NCBI GenBank assembly: GCA_020053105.1
Contig: JAGVNU010000088.1
Location: forward strand, 1-41,677
Direction of reading: 5' to 3'
Source of the DNA: Thermodesulfovibrionia bacterium
GTDB lineage: Bacteria; Nitrospirota; Thermodesulfovibrionia; UBA6902
DNA: 41,677 nucleotides
A model generated the notes under the pieces. That model was given only the letters and a program-made list of their open reading frames with translations. It was not told where the DNA came from and ran no database searches. Below, piece after piece: positions 24,706 through 32,685 of this stretch. The position numbers and the translations under genes are program-made. Each line of letters begins with the position of its first letter. Within the stretch, counting starts at the first letter, position 1.

Positions 24706-25304
24706 CCTTTGACGAACTGGAAGAGCTTCACTATATAACCCCCATCGATAATATGAAATCAATTCTTGAACGAGGAATCCTCTCTCATGTGAATTCACGA
24801 AGGATAAAGCACAAATCAGTGGCGATGGATGAAATACAGGAAAGACGGAAAAAGGTCGTTGTTCCCAATGGAAAGCCCTTGCATCAATATGTAAATCTTT
24901 ACTTTCATGCCAGAAATCCGATGTTGTTTAAAAGAAAAGCATCGCACCAAGAGTTATGTGTTATCAGAATTGATAAATCTGTTTTACACGTTGCAGGTGT
25001 TGTAATAACTGATGGGAACGCTTCCAGTGACTATGTTCGTTTTCTAAGTTCTCCTGTTGGACTTCAGATAATAGACAGGGGGTATGTTTTCGCACAGTAT
25101 TGGAATCATGACGATCCAATAGAGAAATTCAGGCATGCTTTTGCAAAATGCGCAGAAGTATTGGTCCCTGATGGAGTGCCATCAGATTTTATTCTTGGAG
25201 CGTATGTTTCATGCGACGAAAGCAAAACACAGCTTTATGATATAATTGGGGAAACCAATAAGGACTTTTCTGTAACAATAAATTCTGATTTATTTTTTCA
25301 ATGA
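24702..25304 (+). CDS. darT: DarT-type toxin: DNA ADP-ribosyltransferase
   Basis: DarT (DUF4433) modifies single-stranded DNA at thymine with ADP-ribose from NAD; paired with DarG it blocks phage replication. 200 aa, standard length. Signatures: LHYITPIDNMKSILERGILS (start of domain), VNLYFHARNPMLF, and AEVLVPDGVP with the catalytic glutamate at about 152. Overlaps radC by 4 bp and darG by 4 bp. The lower GC than hsdR suggests the darTG pair was a separate insertion or fusion into the operon. Confidence 0.92.
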   Translation: MTFDELEELHYITPIDNMKSILERGILSHVNSRRIKHKSVAMDEIQERRKKVVVPNGKPLHQYVNLYFHARNPMLFKRKASHQELCVIRIDKSVLHVAGVVITDGNASSDYVRFLSSPVGLQIIDRGYVFAQYWNHDDPIEKFRHAFAKCAEVLVPDGVPSDFILGAYVSCDESKTQLYDIIGETNKDFSVTINSDLFFQ

Positions 25305-26437
25305 CGAATTCAAAATCAAACATAACCGCCTTGATAGGTGATTTATTTAAATCCGAATGCCAGACAATTGTGAATACTGTTAATACTGTCGGGGTAATGG
25401 GCAAAGGGATTGCTTTAGAATTTAAAAAACAATTTCCTGATATGTTTGCAGACTATGAAAAACGCTGTAAAGAAGGCAAAGTTAAACTTGGTGAACCATA
25501 TCTGTACAAACGCCTCACCCCTCCGTGGATATTGAACGTTCCCACAAAGGACCATTGGCGCTCTGTATCTAAGTTGTCTGATATTATTCAAGGTTTGAAA
25601 TATCTTGAACAGCATTATCAGGAGTGGGGCATAACATCCATTGCCATTCCACCGCTTGGTTGTGGCTATGGCCAGCTTGAGTGGAGAATTGTCGGCCCTA
25701 CTCTCTATAGATATGCGAAGCGTTTTAATATTCCTGTTGAATTATATGCTCCTCTGGGTACGTCAAGAGAGGAATTAACAAATGAGTTTTTATCAAGTGA
25801 AATTGCTCCCATTAATTCTAAAAACTCTGCTAATGGCAAAATAGCGCCTGGATTAATAGCCGTTATAGAGATACTGTCAAGAATAGAACGAGAACCCCAT
25901 CATTGGCCTGTTGGCAGAACATTGTTTCAAAAAATAGCCTACTTTGCAACCGATTTCGGGGTAAAAACAGACCTGAGATTTGCACGAAGCAGTTACGGTC
26001 CGTTTGACGCGAGCTTGAAAGAAAAGATAACACGTCTTGTAAATAATGGTCTGATAAAAGAAGAACAACTTGGACGTATGTTTAGCGTAAAAACAGGACT
26101 GACTTATAACGATGCTCAGATACGATATAAAAAAGTTATCGAGGAATATGAGCCAATAATTAATAAATTGGCAGACTTGTTCCTGAGGATAAATACGACC
26201 CATCAGGCTGAGTTAGCAGCTACAATTCATTTTGCAGCTCACTCCCTTGAAAGAGAACGAAAATCAAAACCCAGTGAAACAGACGTCTTAAAGTCAGTCA
26301 TGGATTGGAAACAAAAAAGACGCCCTCCTTATGATGAGAATGAAGTGGCAAAAACAATCCGCAATCTTGCCTCTATTGGATTGCTTTCAGTAACTGCAAG
26401 TAAAGAGTTGCCGGTCTCAGAGGAAGTATTAGTTTAA
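25301..26437 (+). CDS. darG: DarG-type antitoxin: macrodomain ADP-ribosyl glycohydrolase
   Basis: 378 aa. The N-terminal macrodomain (about 5-150) reads IVNTVNTVGVMGKGIALEFK and SIAIPPLGCGYGQLEW, the DarG-type ADP-ribose binding loops, expected to strip ADP-ribose from thymine. The C-terminal 200 residues (ALIEILSRIEREPHHWPVGR-like helical domain) neutralise DarT directly in known pairs. Last gene of the operon, start overlapping darT by 4 bp. A remnant-like string (GGGACACTTC) follows about 20 bp after the stop. Confidence 0.92.
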   Translation: MTNSKSNITALIGDLFKSECQTIVNTVNTVGVMGKGIALEFKKQFPDMFADYEKRCKEGKVKLGEPYLYKRLTPPWILNVPTKDHWRSVSKLSDIIQGLKYLEQHYQEWGITSIAIPPLGCGYGQLEWRIVGPTLYRYAKRFNIPVELYAPLGTSREELTNEFLSSEIAPINSKNSANGKIAPGLIAVIEILSRIEREPHHWPVGRTLFQKIAYFATDFGVKTDLRFARSSYGPFDASLKEKITRLVNNGLIKEEQLGRMFSVKTGLTYNDAQIRYKKVIEEYEPIINKLADLFLRINTTHQAELAATIHFAAHSLERERKSKPSETDVLKSVMDWKQKRRPPYDENEVAKTIRNLASIGLLSVTASKELPVSEEVLV

Positions 26438-26506
26438 TTTTTGGGAAGTCTGGGGACACTTCTAAGCTGACTTGACACCCCCATCGTTCAAGCCGAATAA
26501 TTCAAT

Positions 26507-27991
26507 ATGAGCAAAGTAACCGCTTCAATGTTATACAACCTCGTCCAATGCCCTCATAGGGTCACACTGGATCTTTTTGGTAATTATAAGGACCGTGATC
26601 CGGTAAGCCCGTTTGTTCAGCTTCTCTGGGATAAAGGCAGTGCCTTTGAGAAAGAAGTAATCGAAGAACTAGAAGCACCCTATACTGACCTCAGCAAACT
26701 CAAAGGAGAAGAAAAAGAACGTATGACACAGGAGGCAATGAAGCGCCGGGATAACTTGATATACAGCGGGAGAATAACTGCTGGTGAATTGGTCGGTGAG
26801 CCGGATATATTAAGACGTCATGACAATTCTTACATAGCTGGTGACATAAAGAGCGGCGCTGGTGAAGAGGGGGCAAGTGAGGATTCTGAGGGAAAACCAA
26901 AGAAGCATTATGCAGTGCAGTTGGCCTTATATACGGATATCCTGGAGAGGCTTGGGATTTCAGGAGGACGGTGTCCTTTTGTATGGGACATACACGGTGA
27001 AGAGGTTGCATATGATCTTAACGCTCCTCAGGGAGTCAGAAATACAGAGAGTTTATGGGACCTTTATGAAACCTGTCTGGGGGAAGCAAGGGCCATAAGC
27101 CAGAAGGCAATAAAGACTCTCCCGGCTTTAGCAGCCAACTGCAAGTTATGCTGCTGGAGATCACTTTGCAAAAAGGAGGTAAAAGAATCCCAGGACTTAA
27201 CGCTGATTCCTGAACTGGGGAGGGGAAAAAGGGATACTATGATTGCAAGTATCAGGACGGTTTCTGAATTAGCTGAAGCAGATATTTCCAGACTTATCAA
27301 AGGTAAAAAAACTTCATTCCCGAGAATCGGACCGGATTCATTGCTGAAGTTCCAGGCGCGGGCAAAGCTGTTAATCCAGTCTGGCGGCAGACCGTATATC
27401 AAGAAAGAGTTTACTTTGCCGAATGCTGAAACTGAATTGTTTTTCGACATTGAAACCGACCCGATGAGGGACATCTGTTACCTCCATGGATTTATTGAAC
27501 GACGGGGCAGTTCAGAACGATATGTCTCGTTTTTTGCAGATTCTCCAACCACGGAAGATGAAGAGCAGGCATTTGCTCAGGCATGGGAATATATTCAATT
27601 ATCAAGGCCCTGCTCCATTTACTATTATTCGCCCTATGAAAGAACAGTGTGGCGTAAATTGCGGGAACGTTATCCTCATGTTATGACCGATGTACAGTTG
27701 GATGAACTGTTTTCACCTGAAACAGCAGTTGATCTCTATAACCACGTAATAAAACCATGCACTGAATGGCCGACAAATGATCATTCAATAAAAACATTGG
27801 CATACTATCTCGGATTCAAGTGGCGTGACACTGATCCGTCGGGTGCAGCATCAATTGAATGGTATCACCGCTGGGTTGAGTCCGGAGACCAGACCATTCG
27901 TCAGCGCATCCTTGAATACAATGAAGATGACTGTATTGCCACAAGGGTGCTTTTGGAAGGAATCAGGAGTTTGTCACAAAAGAGCAATTGA
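26507..27991 (+). CDS. TM0106-family RecB-like nuclease with C-terminal RNase H-like domain
   Basis: 494 aa. The N-terminal RecB/Cas4-type nuclease shows Cys-15 (VQCPHR), GEPDIL (about 97-102), the D-x-K in GDIKSG (Asp-113, Lys-115) and QxxxY (Gln-138, Tyr-142), plus the cysteine cluster CKLCCWRSLC (212-221). With Cys-15 this can hold a 4Fe-4S cluster as in Cas4 and AddB. The C-terminal half is a YprB-like 3'-5' exonuclease fold: FFDIETD (Asp-314, Glu-316) and EYNEDDCIATRVL at the end. Probably a DNA nuclease in defence or repair. Stands alone 70 bp after darG; no clear ribosome site. Confidence 0.87.
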   Translation: MSKVTASMLYNLVQCPHRVTLDLFGNYKDRDPVSPFVQLLWDKGSAFEKEVIEELEAPYTDLSKLKGEEKERMTQEAMKRRDNLIYSGRITAGELVGEPDILRRHDNSYIAGDIKSGAGEEGASEDSEGKPKKHYAVQLALYTDILERLGISGGRCPFVWDIHGEEVAYDLNAPQGVRNTESLWDLYETCLGEARAISQKAIKTLPALAANCKLCCWRSLCKKEVKESQDLTLIPELGRGKRDTMIASIRTVSELAEADISRLIKGKKTSFPRIGPDSLLKFQARAKLLIQSGGRPYIKKEFTLPNAETELFFDIETDPMRDICYLHGFIERRGSSERYVSFFADSPTTEDEEQAFAQAWEYIQLSRPCSIYYYSPYERTVWRKLRERYPHVMTDVQLDELFSPETAVDLYNHVIKPCTEWPTNDHSIKTLAYYLGFKWRDTDPSGAASIEWYHRWVESGDQTIRQRILEYNEDDCIATRVLLEGIRSLSQKSN

Positions 27992-28046
27992 ATACAAAGC
28001 CGGTGACTATACGATCTCGGAGCACCGGCATGTATTAATTTTCTTG

Positions 28047-28125
28047 CCTTCCCCAATAACAATAGTCACATAACGTATGTATGGATATATTATGTCTGGA
28101 ATAACTTCAGGAATCCAGATGGCAT
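28047..28125. repeat. Imperfect direct repeat, left copy (flanks the AbiE-like pair)
   Basis: It aligns without gaps to 30361-30439 over the first 53 positions: CCTTCCC at the start and TATGTCTGG 44 bp later match exactly, with lower identity between. On the minus strand both copies encode a related peptide (VIPDIIYPYIRYVTIVIGEG here; VSPDITYNYIYVGDHFIWEG there). Confidence 0.45.
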
Positions 28126-28198
28126 GTATATGCAGATTAATGTAATGAAAAATTCTATTTTTTGAATAGTTAATTATTAGTTTCATTATAATTAGAAC

Positions 28199-28216
28199 TT
28201 TCAGCATACGCTGAAA
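28199..28216. promoter_or_regulatory. Palindromic operator 1 of the AbiE-like operon
   Basis: TTTCAGC (28199-28205), 4-bp spacer ATAC, GCTGAAA (28210-28216). Same core as operator 2. It lies upstream of the -35 element; the centres of the two operators are 77 bp apart, about seven helical turns. Confidence 0.7.
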
Positions 28217-28242
28217 ATGCCGCAAACAGTGAAAAAATCTTC

Positions 28243-28272
28243 TTGACAAGCATCATTTTTCAGTGCAATAAT
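28243..28272 (+). promoter_or_regulatory. Promoter of the AbiE-like operon
   Basis: A perfect -35 TTGACA (28243-28248) is followed after 17-18 bp by CAATAAT (28266-28272) as the -10 region. It lies between the two palindromes, so a protein bound at both could loop out or cover the promoter. Confidence 0.65.
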
Positions 28273-28274
28273 AG

Positions 28275-28294
28275 TTTTCAGCAATTGCTGAAAA
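28275..28294. promoter_or_regulatory. Palindromic operator 2 of the AbiE-like operon
   Basis: TTTTCAGCAATTGCTGAAAA is a perfect 20-bp palindrome with the same TTTCAGC/GCTGAAA arms as operator 1. It covers the transcription start region, 8 bp before the ATG. In characterised AbiE systems the AbiEi antitoxin represses its promoter by binding two inverted repeats, so autoregulation is a reasonable inference. Confidence 0.75.
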
Positions 28295-28302
28295 AGGCTT
28301 AA

Positions 28303-29364
28303 ATGATGAAAACAGAAGTGCCGGACATAGAAACTACAGCACAAAATATCATAAAAAGTATCCTTGATAGAATACCTTTTTTGAAGATCGAATCTATTGA
28401 GCGCGAGAAAGACGGCGTGGATCTTCTGGTTACTCTAACTCTTGATGACAAGAAGCAGGTGCTCATCATTGAAGTGAAGAGTAACGGACAACCGCGCATG
28501 GCTCGCAATGCAGTCAATCAGTTAATTCGATACCGTGATACCTTCCCGGATGCTTACTTTATTTTCATGGCACCCTTCATATCTCCACAGTCAGCAGAGA
28601 TCTGCTTGAAAGATGGAATTGGTTATCTGGACTTTGCCGGCAACTGTTTCATTTCGTTCGGGCAGGTATACATCGAGCAAACAGGAAAGACGAATCCTTT
28701 CCGGACGAGGAGAGACCTCGTATCACTCTTTTCTCCAAAGGCTTCTCGCGTACTGCGGGTATTATTAAACAATCCCGGAAGAGTCTGGAAGACACAGGAC
28801 CTTGCCGATGAAGCACGGGTGAGCTTGGGACAGGTCGCCAACGTGAAGAAACTCCTTCTTGATCGAGAGTGGATCACCAAGCAAGACGGATTCTCATTAA
28901 CTGCCCCGTGGAAGCTGCTCGAAGAATGGGTGAATGTATATACATACCGGAAGAATGAAGTGCGTAATTATTATTCACTGAAAAGCATTCCTGAAATAGA
29001 ATCCGATATTGCCAATGCCTGCCGGGAGAAAGGTGTTGAGTATGCGCTGACAGGTTTCTCCGGCGCTGCACGCTATGCCCCTGCGGTGCGCTACTCACGT
29101 GTAATGGCTTACGTATACAATGACAGAGAGGATGTGGCATCATTACTGAATTTGAAAAAGGTAGAAAGCGGGGCCAATATAACTATCCTCGGTCCTTATG
29201 ACGAAGGGGTTTTTTACGGGACTCAGACAATTGAAGATATCAGGATCGTGTCGCCTTTGCAGACATATCTTGACCTGAAAGGGTATAAAGGCAGGGGCGA
29301 AGAGGCCGCGGAAGTTTTGCTAAGAGATGTAATAAAACCGAAATGGACAGTAGGAGAAAAATGA
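28303..29364 (+). CDS. AbiEi-like antitoxin/regulator (type IV TA) with nuclease-like N-terminal domain
   Basis: 353 aa. A winged-helix region lies at about 143-190 (SPKASRVLRVLLNNPGRVWK, TQDLADEARVSLGQVANVKK), as in AbiEi-type antitoxins, followed by the C-terminal domain of that family (YALTGFSGAARYAPAVRYSR, IVSPLQTYLDLKGYKGRG). The N-terminal 130 residues have the arrangement of a PD-(D/E)xK fold (GVDLLV with Asp-40, IIEVKSNGQP with Glu-57 and Lys-59), which the short AbiEi proteins lack. Probably binds the two palindromes upstream of its own gene. Followed by the nucleotidyltransferase gene 49 bp later. Confidence 0.82.
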   Translation: MMKTEVPDIETTAQNIIKSILDRIPFLKIESIEREKDGVDLLVTLTLDDKKQVLIIEVKSNGQPRMARNAVNQLIRYRDTFPDAYFIFMAPFISPQSAEICLKDGIGYLDFAGNCFISFGQVYIEQTGKTNPFRTRRDLVSLFSPKASRVLRVLLNNPGRVWKTQDLADEARVSLGQVANVKKLLLDREWITKQDGFSLTAPWKLLEEWVNVYTYRKNEVRNYYSLKSIPEIESDIANACREKGVEYALTGFSGAARYAPAVRYSRVMAYVYNDREDVASLLNLKKVESGANITILGPYDEGVFYGTQTIEDIRIVSPLQTYLDLKGYKGRGEEAAEVLLRDVIKPKWTVGEK

Positions 29365-29374
29365 TAGGAAGTTG

Positions 29375-29391
29375 TGTTCATTGTATGAACA
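29375..29391. promoter_or_regulatory. Short palindrome between the two AbiE-like genes
   Basis: TGTTCAT (29375-29381), TGT, ATGAACA (29385-29391): 7-bp arms. It could affect translation of the downstream gene as an mRNA hairpin or act as a weak terminator or attenuator. Confidence 0.3.
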
Positions 29392-29413
29392 GTAGTTGGA
29401 GTGTGAACCGAGT

Positions 29414-30241
29414 ATGGTAACGAGAAGGGACTATACTGCTGAAGGTGTTGAGGCTGCACGCTCTGTGCTCATAGAGCTGGTGCATCTTCTGGGTGAATAT
29501 AAAGATGATATCGTTCTCATCGGCGGCTGGATTCCTGAAGTATTGTTACCCCATTTCAGCGGCCCACATGTTGGCAGCATGGATGTAGACATCGCCCTAA
29601 ACCATCAGAAGATTCAGGAAGCCGGATACAAAAAGATTCAGGATCTTCTTATGAGCAGGGGATATCAGCAGGGAGAGCAGCCATTTATCTTTTTTAGAGA
29701 TGTGAAAGTGGGAGCCCAGCAGGTCAAGGTACAAATTGATCTCTTGGCTGGTGAATATGAGGGGACTTCAAAAGGTCATCGTCATCAGAAAATACAGGGA
29801 CTACAAGCTCGCAAAGTAAGGGGATGCGATCTCGCTTTTGAGATGTCAAAAGAGATCAGGATTGAAGGGACACTCCCTAACGGCGCACATGATGCGGTTA
29901 ATGTTCGCGTTGCTTCTATTGTGCCGTTCTTTGTGATGAAAGGTATGGCCATGGAAACCCGTATGAAGGAAAAGGATGCCTGGGACATTTACTATTGTCT
30001 GCTGAATTATCCGGGGGGGATAGACGCACTGGCAGATGAATTTAAACCACACCTGCATCATGGACTGGTTCAGGAAGGCTTGCAGAAGATCGCTGGGAAG
30101 TTTTCTTCAGAGAAAGCCTTCGGCCCAAAGTCAGTTGCAGACTTTGAAGAAGTAGTCGATCCGGATGAACAAGCGCGTATACAGAGAGATGCCTATGAAC
30201 GGATGAATGCCCTGCTCGGCAAGCTTGGGGTGCAGTCATAA
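29414..30241 (+). CDS. AbiEii-like nucleotidyltransferase toxin
   Basis: 275 aa from the ATG at 29414; an in-frame TTG 18 bases earlier is a weaker alternative. Pol-beta-type nucleotidyltransferase core: VLIGGWIPEVLL (GGW variant of the GS motif, about 35-45) and SMDVDIAL with the catalytic Asp-57/Asp-59 pair. Later KVQIDLLAGEY supplies the third acidic residue, and VRVASIVPFFVMKGMAMETR, KEKDAWDIYYCLL is the conserved helical region of AbiEii toxins (KxxD). Toxins of this class transfer nucleotides to tRNA acceptor ends in studied cases (MenT), but the target here is unknown. Confidence 0.85.
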   Translation: MVTRRDYTAEGVEAARSVLIELVHLLGEYKDDIVLIGGWIPEVLLPHFSGPHVGSMDVDIALNHQKIQEAGYKKIQDLLMSRGYQQGEQPFIFFRDVKVGAQQVKVQIDLLAGEYEGTSKGHRHQKIQGLQARKVRGCDLAFEMSKEIRIEGTLPNGAHDAVNVRVASIVPFFVMKGMAMETRMKEKDAWDIYYCLLNYPGGIDALADEFKPHLHHGLVQEGLQKIAGKFSSEKAFGPKSVADFEEVVDPDEQARIQRDAYERMNALLGKLGVQS

Positions 30242-30678
30242 TCTGAAGATATTAAATCATCTATCGGAGCAAGCGACAAGACTCTTGTGGAGATGCTACA
30301 CCTCATTCAGAAGACTTGACAATAACCATGCCGTACACAGTCCTCTTTATTTTCAGTATTCCTTCCCAAATAAAATGATCTCCTACATATATATAATTAT
30401 ATGTTATGTCTGGAGAAACTCTGGAGAATCCGATTTCATTTGCCATCATGCTTTCCAGATAGAGTTGACTAAACCTGTTCAGGCGTATGCCGCCGTATTC
30501 CTTGTCGCGATTCAGACACAAGAGTTCCCTTTACGTTTCCTTCCGGGAACCCAATGGTTACCTGTAAAGCCGAAAGTACGTTATTTTCAGTTGATGGTTA
30601 CCCGACAGGGACTCTCTTGATACCCATTAGTAACTCAGGAAGTAATAAAGAAGTGAAGAAATATATTTGGAGGTGAAT
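30242..30678. other. 437-bp gene-poor stretch with second repeat copy
   Basis: Long but unlikely ORFs occur in both directions; neither has a ribosome site or recognisable domain. The segment 30361-30439 is the right copy of the repeat at 28047-28125. On the minus strand the decayed frame reads LNRDKEYGGIRLNRF followed by the VSPDITYNYIY motif, so this is probably a dead copy of a small gene. Confidence 0.4.
30361..30439. repeat. Imperfect direct repeat, right copy
   Basis: Counterpart of 28047-28125, in the same orientation. The two copies bracket the AbiE-like operon, 2.3 kb apart. Confidence 0.45.
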
Positions 30679-31005
30679 ATGGAGAAAATGATCATCAAAG
30701 TAACCCTGAATTCCCGGAATGCGGCGGAAGCGGAGCTGATGGGTATCCTTGAAAGCGTGAGAAACAGAAATTCCTACCTTAAAATGGCTGCGCTGCATTA
30801 CTGCAATATCCCGGGTATATTGTCACATGCTGATGAGAGCAGGAAAGAGAAAGGACCGGATGTATCAAAAACTGGAGGAAATAGTGATCCTGCGAAAAAA
30901 GGGATAGACTCTTTAAAAAAAGCAGATGAAATGGACTTTGGACTTTTCCAATACTTTCGAACCGCTGAAATAGATATCAGAATCGTCGATCTGTTTCATC
31001 TTTAG
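30679..31005 (+). CDS. Hypothetical protein, 108 aa
   Basis: The start is the ATG at 30679, with TTGGAGGT four bases upstream. The N-terminal 45 residues (MIIKVTLNSRNAAEAELMGI then SVRNRNSYLKMAALHY) resemble small ribbon-helix-helix or plasmid-partition-type proteins in which a beta strand is followed by helices ending in NxYLKxAAL; the match is loose. The middle is charged and probably disordered (KEKGPDVSKTGGNSDPAKKG). No close neighbour in the same operon. A partition or regulatory role is a guess. Confidence 0.55.
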   Translation: MEKMIIKVTLNSRNAAEAELMGILESVRNRNSYLKMAALHYCNIPGILSHADESRKEKGPDVSKTGGNSDPAKKGIDSLKKADEMDFGLFQYFRTAEIDIRIVDLFHL

Positions 31006-31452
31006 ACTTCCTGAACAAGAATCAGTCAATCAGCTCATTCCAAATGCGATGTGGACTTCCTACCAGAGGTTACAATCTCGCAATTTTCTCATATATGAGA
31101 ATTTACAATGGAAAGATTGAGGTTAGCAAGTCATACCATATCGCTTCTTTTGCTAACGAAGTGTGAGTGTAAAATTAATTGACTGTGATGACAGACTCTC
31201 CCATCGAACGGAGTTGATAGAGTACTTCTGCACTTTTTTTTGTTACGCTACGTCTCTGAGACACTATTGCGCTATGGCACTATTTCCCTGTTGCACTTTC
31301 ACTCTATGGTGGCGTATGATATTTTTTTAATATTGATGGGGGATCAAGGTTGTCAGAAAGAAAGGGATAATTAAGGAAGAAAATGAGATGCAAGAAGAAA
31401 AACCTAACCCCACGCTTTACCTTGTATTTATCCAAATCAAAAGGGCGTTGAA
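31006..31452. other. 447-bp gene-free stretch upstream of the HEAT/nuclease/protease cassette
   Basis: Holds the 16-bp palindrome at 31086-31101, a small inverted repeat GTCTC-T-GAGAC near 31252, and an AT-rich end with a T8 run near 31233. No gene or strong promoter is seen. Likely the control region of the downstream cassette. Confidence 0.4.
31086..31101. promoter_or_regulatory. Perfect 16-bp palindrome (possible operator)
   Basis: TTCTCATATATGAGAA is a perfect palindrome, typical in size for a dimeric repressor site. It lies 350 bp upstream of the HEAT-like gene, and 80 bp after the end of the 108-aa gene. Confidence 0.4.
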
Positions 31453-32685
31453 ATGAATCATTTGAGAACAGATCTCATAGCTGCTTTCAGAGAAGGTAAT
31501 TTTCTTCAAGTCGTTTATGACAAGTCATTAAGAGAAGAGGAGCATCGTAATGTTCTCGTGGATGAACTGGTGAGTATGCAAAATGATGGGTTGATTGATG
31601 TCATTGCTGGGTTTAGAGACTTAGAAAATAAGCCAGGTGTTGGGTATGACTTTTTTCTCACCCGCCACATTCTCGAGGCAGTACTTCCACGACTCAATGC
31701 TCCCATACGACCGGTTATGGACTGTGTTATTCAGTTAGTCAAAGAGGCAGGTCAGAACATGGTCGCAGGGTACCTCTTCGCTCCTTATATTGACTTTTGC
31801 GCGGCTGAGCCATCTCGCCCAAAAGATTCTCTAAAGCAGATCGAGGCATCCATTGATCAATTGGCTGATTTACTATCACCCACTATTATTGCTGGAACTC
31901 GCATTGATACTGAGCATTATCTCAATGAAGCCATTCGATTTACGGGACATGAAAATATCGATATTCGTAAAAGGGCCATTTTTTCTTTAGGTAAAATTCA
32001 ATTTTCTCAGGACTCCGTTTTTATTGAGCCTGCACTTGCCTGTTTAGAACTATCCGTAAGCAAAGAGACTAACGACCAACTTCTGGGTAATCTCATAATA
32101 TCTGCTTTCAGCTTATATAGACATGACAAGTCAAAATTAGCACGCGTTATTGATCTGATAGTGTGTGCATTATCAAAAGGAGGCGATTACGCACTTCATG
32201 CAGCGTCAGAATTATTCGGCTTTAATTTTAATGAACTTCCTGATGTCTTGTTGGATGCTTTACTTGATCATTTACGGCGTGTTAGACCACAACACAAAGG
32301 CACATTGGACAATATTGACTATGGCTTGGTGAAATTACTTAAGCAAATAAATCCGATGAAGGGTATTGAGTTTTTAGAAACTTATCTACTATCCAATCCC
32401 GCTGATACAGCGCTTGATATATTTGATAGCGTTATTATAGAAATATACAAGAATAACAACTTGCTTAATAAATTGCTGACGAGGTGGTTTCTTCGGGGTG
32501 ATAGGGTTCTCTGCGAGGGGATTCAAACAGTTGTTAATAAGGCTAATGATTCTAATATTGTCTTGGAGATAGATCAATCTGAACTGGTTTCTTCAGACCT
32601 AAAACATATTCTGTACATTGCCAGAAAACCATCGGTTATTTGTTCTTTAAGCCTGTTACCGCTGCAAGCATCATCATTTCTCTAA
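31453..32685 (+). CDS. HEAT-repeat-like protein, N-terminal part (frame broken at 32625-32628)
   Basis: First gene of a three-gene cassette. The product is almost entirely helical, with repeated paired-helix units such as DIRKRAIFSLGKIQF and NLIISAFSLYRHDKSKLARV, compatible with HEAT-like repeats. No catalytic motif is visible. Residues 1-392 look natural; after ARK the frame reads PSVICSLSLLPLQ and stops, whereas the -1 frame continues with a natural sequence (TIGYLFFKPVTAASIIISLM). The break is in an AAAA run at 32625-32628; one more A would restore a protein of about 580 aa. AT-rich, unlike the RM genes. Possible role: scaffold or sensor of a defence system. Confidence 0.72.
   Translation: MNHLRTDLIAAFREGNFLQVVYDKSLREEEHRNVLVDELVSMQNDGLIDVIAGFRDLENKPGVGYDFFLTRHILEAVLPRLNAPIRPVMDCVIQLVKEAGQNMVAGYLFAPYIDFCAAEPSRPKDSLKQIEASIDQLADLLSPTIIAGTRIDTEHYLNEAIRFTGHENIDIRKRAIFSLGKIQFSQDSVFIEPALACLELSVSKETNDQLLGNLIISAFSLYRHDKSKLARVIDLIVCALSKGGDYALHAASELFGFNFNELPDVLLDALLDHLRRVRPQHKGTLDNIDYGLVKLLKQINPMKGIEFLETYLLSNPADTALDIFDSVIIEIYKNNNLLNKLLTRWFLRGDRVLCEGIQTVVNKANDSNIVLEIDQSELVSSDLKHILYIARKPSVICSLSLLPLQASSFL

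Larger units (their letters stand above)
27992..28302. other. 311-bp intergenic region with one copy of a decayed repeat and the AbiE-like control region
   Basis: The left part (28047-28125) matches a segment at 30361-30439 and looks like decayed coding sequence on the minus strand. The right part holds the promoter and two palindromes of the AbiEi-like gene. No intact gene is present. Confidence 0.5.

Noticed and set aside
30207..30620. 137-aa plus-strand ORF overlapping the end of the AbiEii-like gene, and a 72-aa ORF opposite
   Set aside because: No ribosome site and a Cys/Ile/Tyr-rich chance composition; the region also contains a decayed repeat.
31230..31310. Tandem-like GCAC/CTAT strings upstream of the HEAT-like gene
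   Set aside because: The units vary in length and sequence, so I cannot define a real tandem repeat.
32620..32645. Programmed -1 frameshifting between the two HEAT-like frames
   Set aside because: There is no X-XXY-YYZ heptamer and no evident downstream stem-loop; a deletion or read error is simpler. Kept as a question in the findings.
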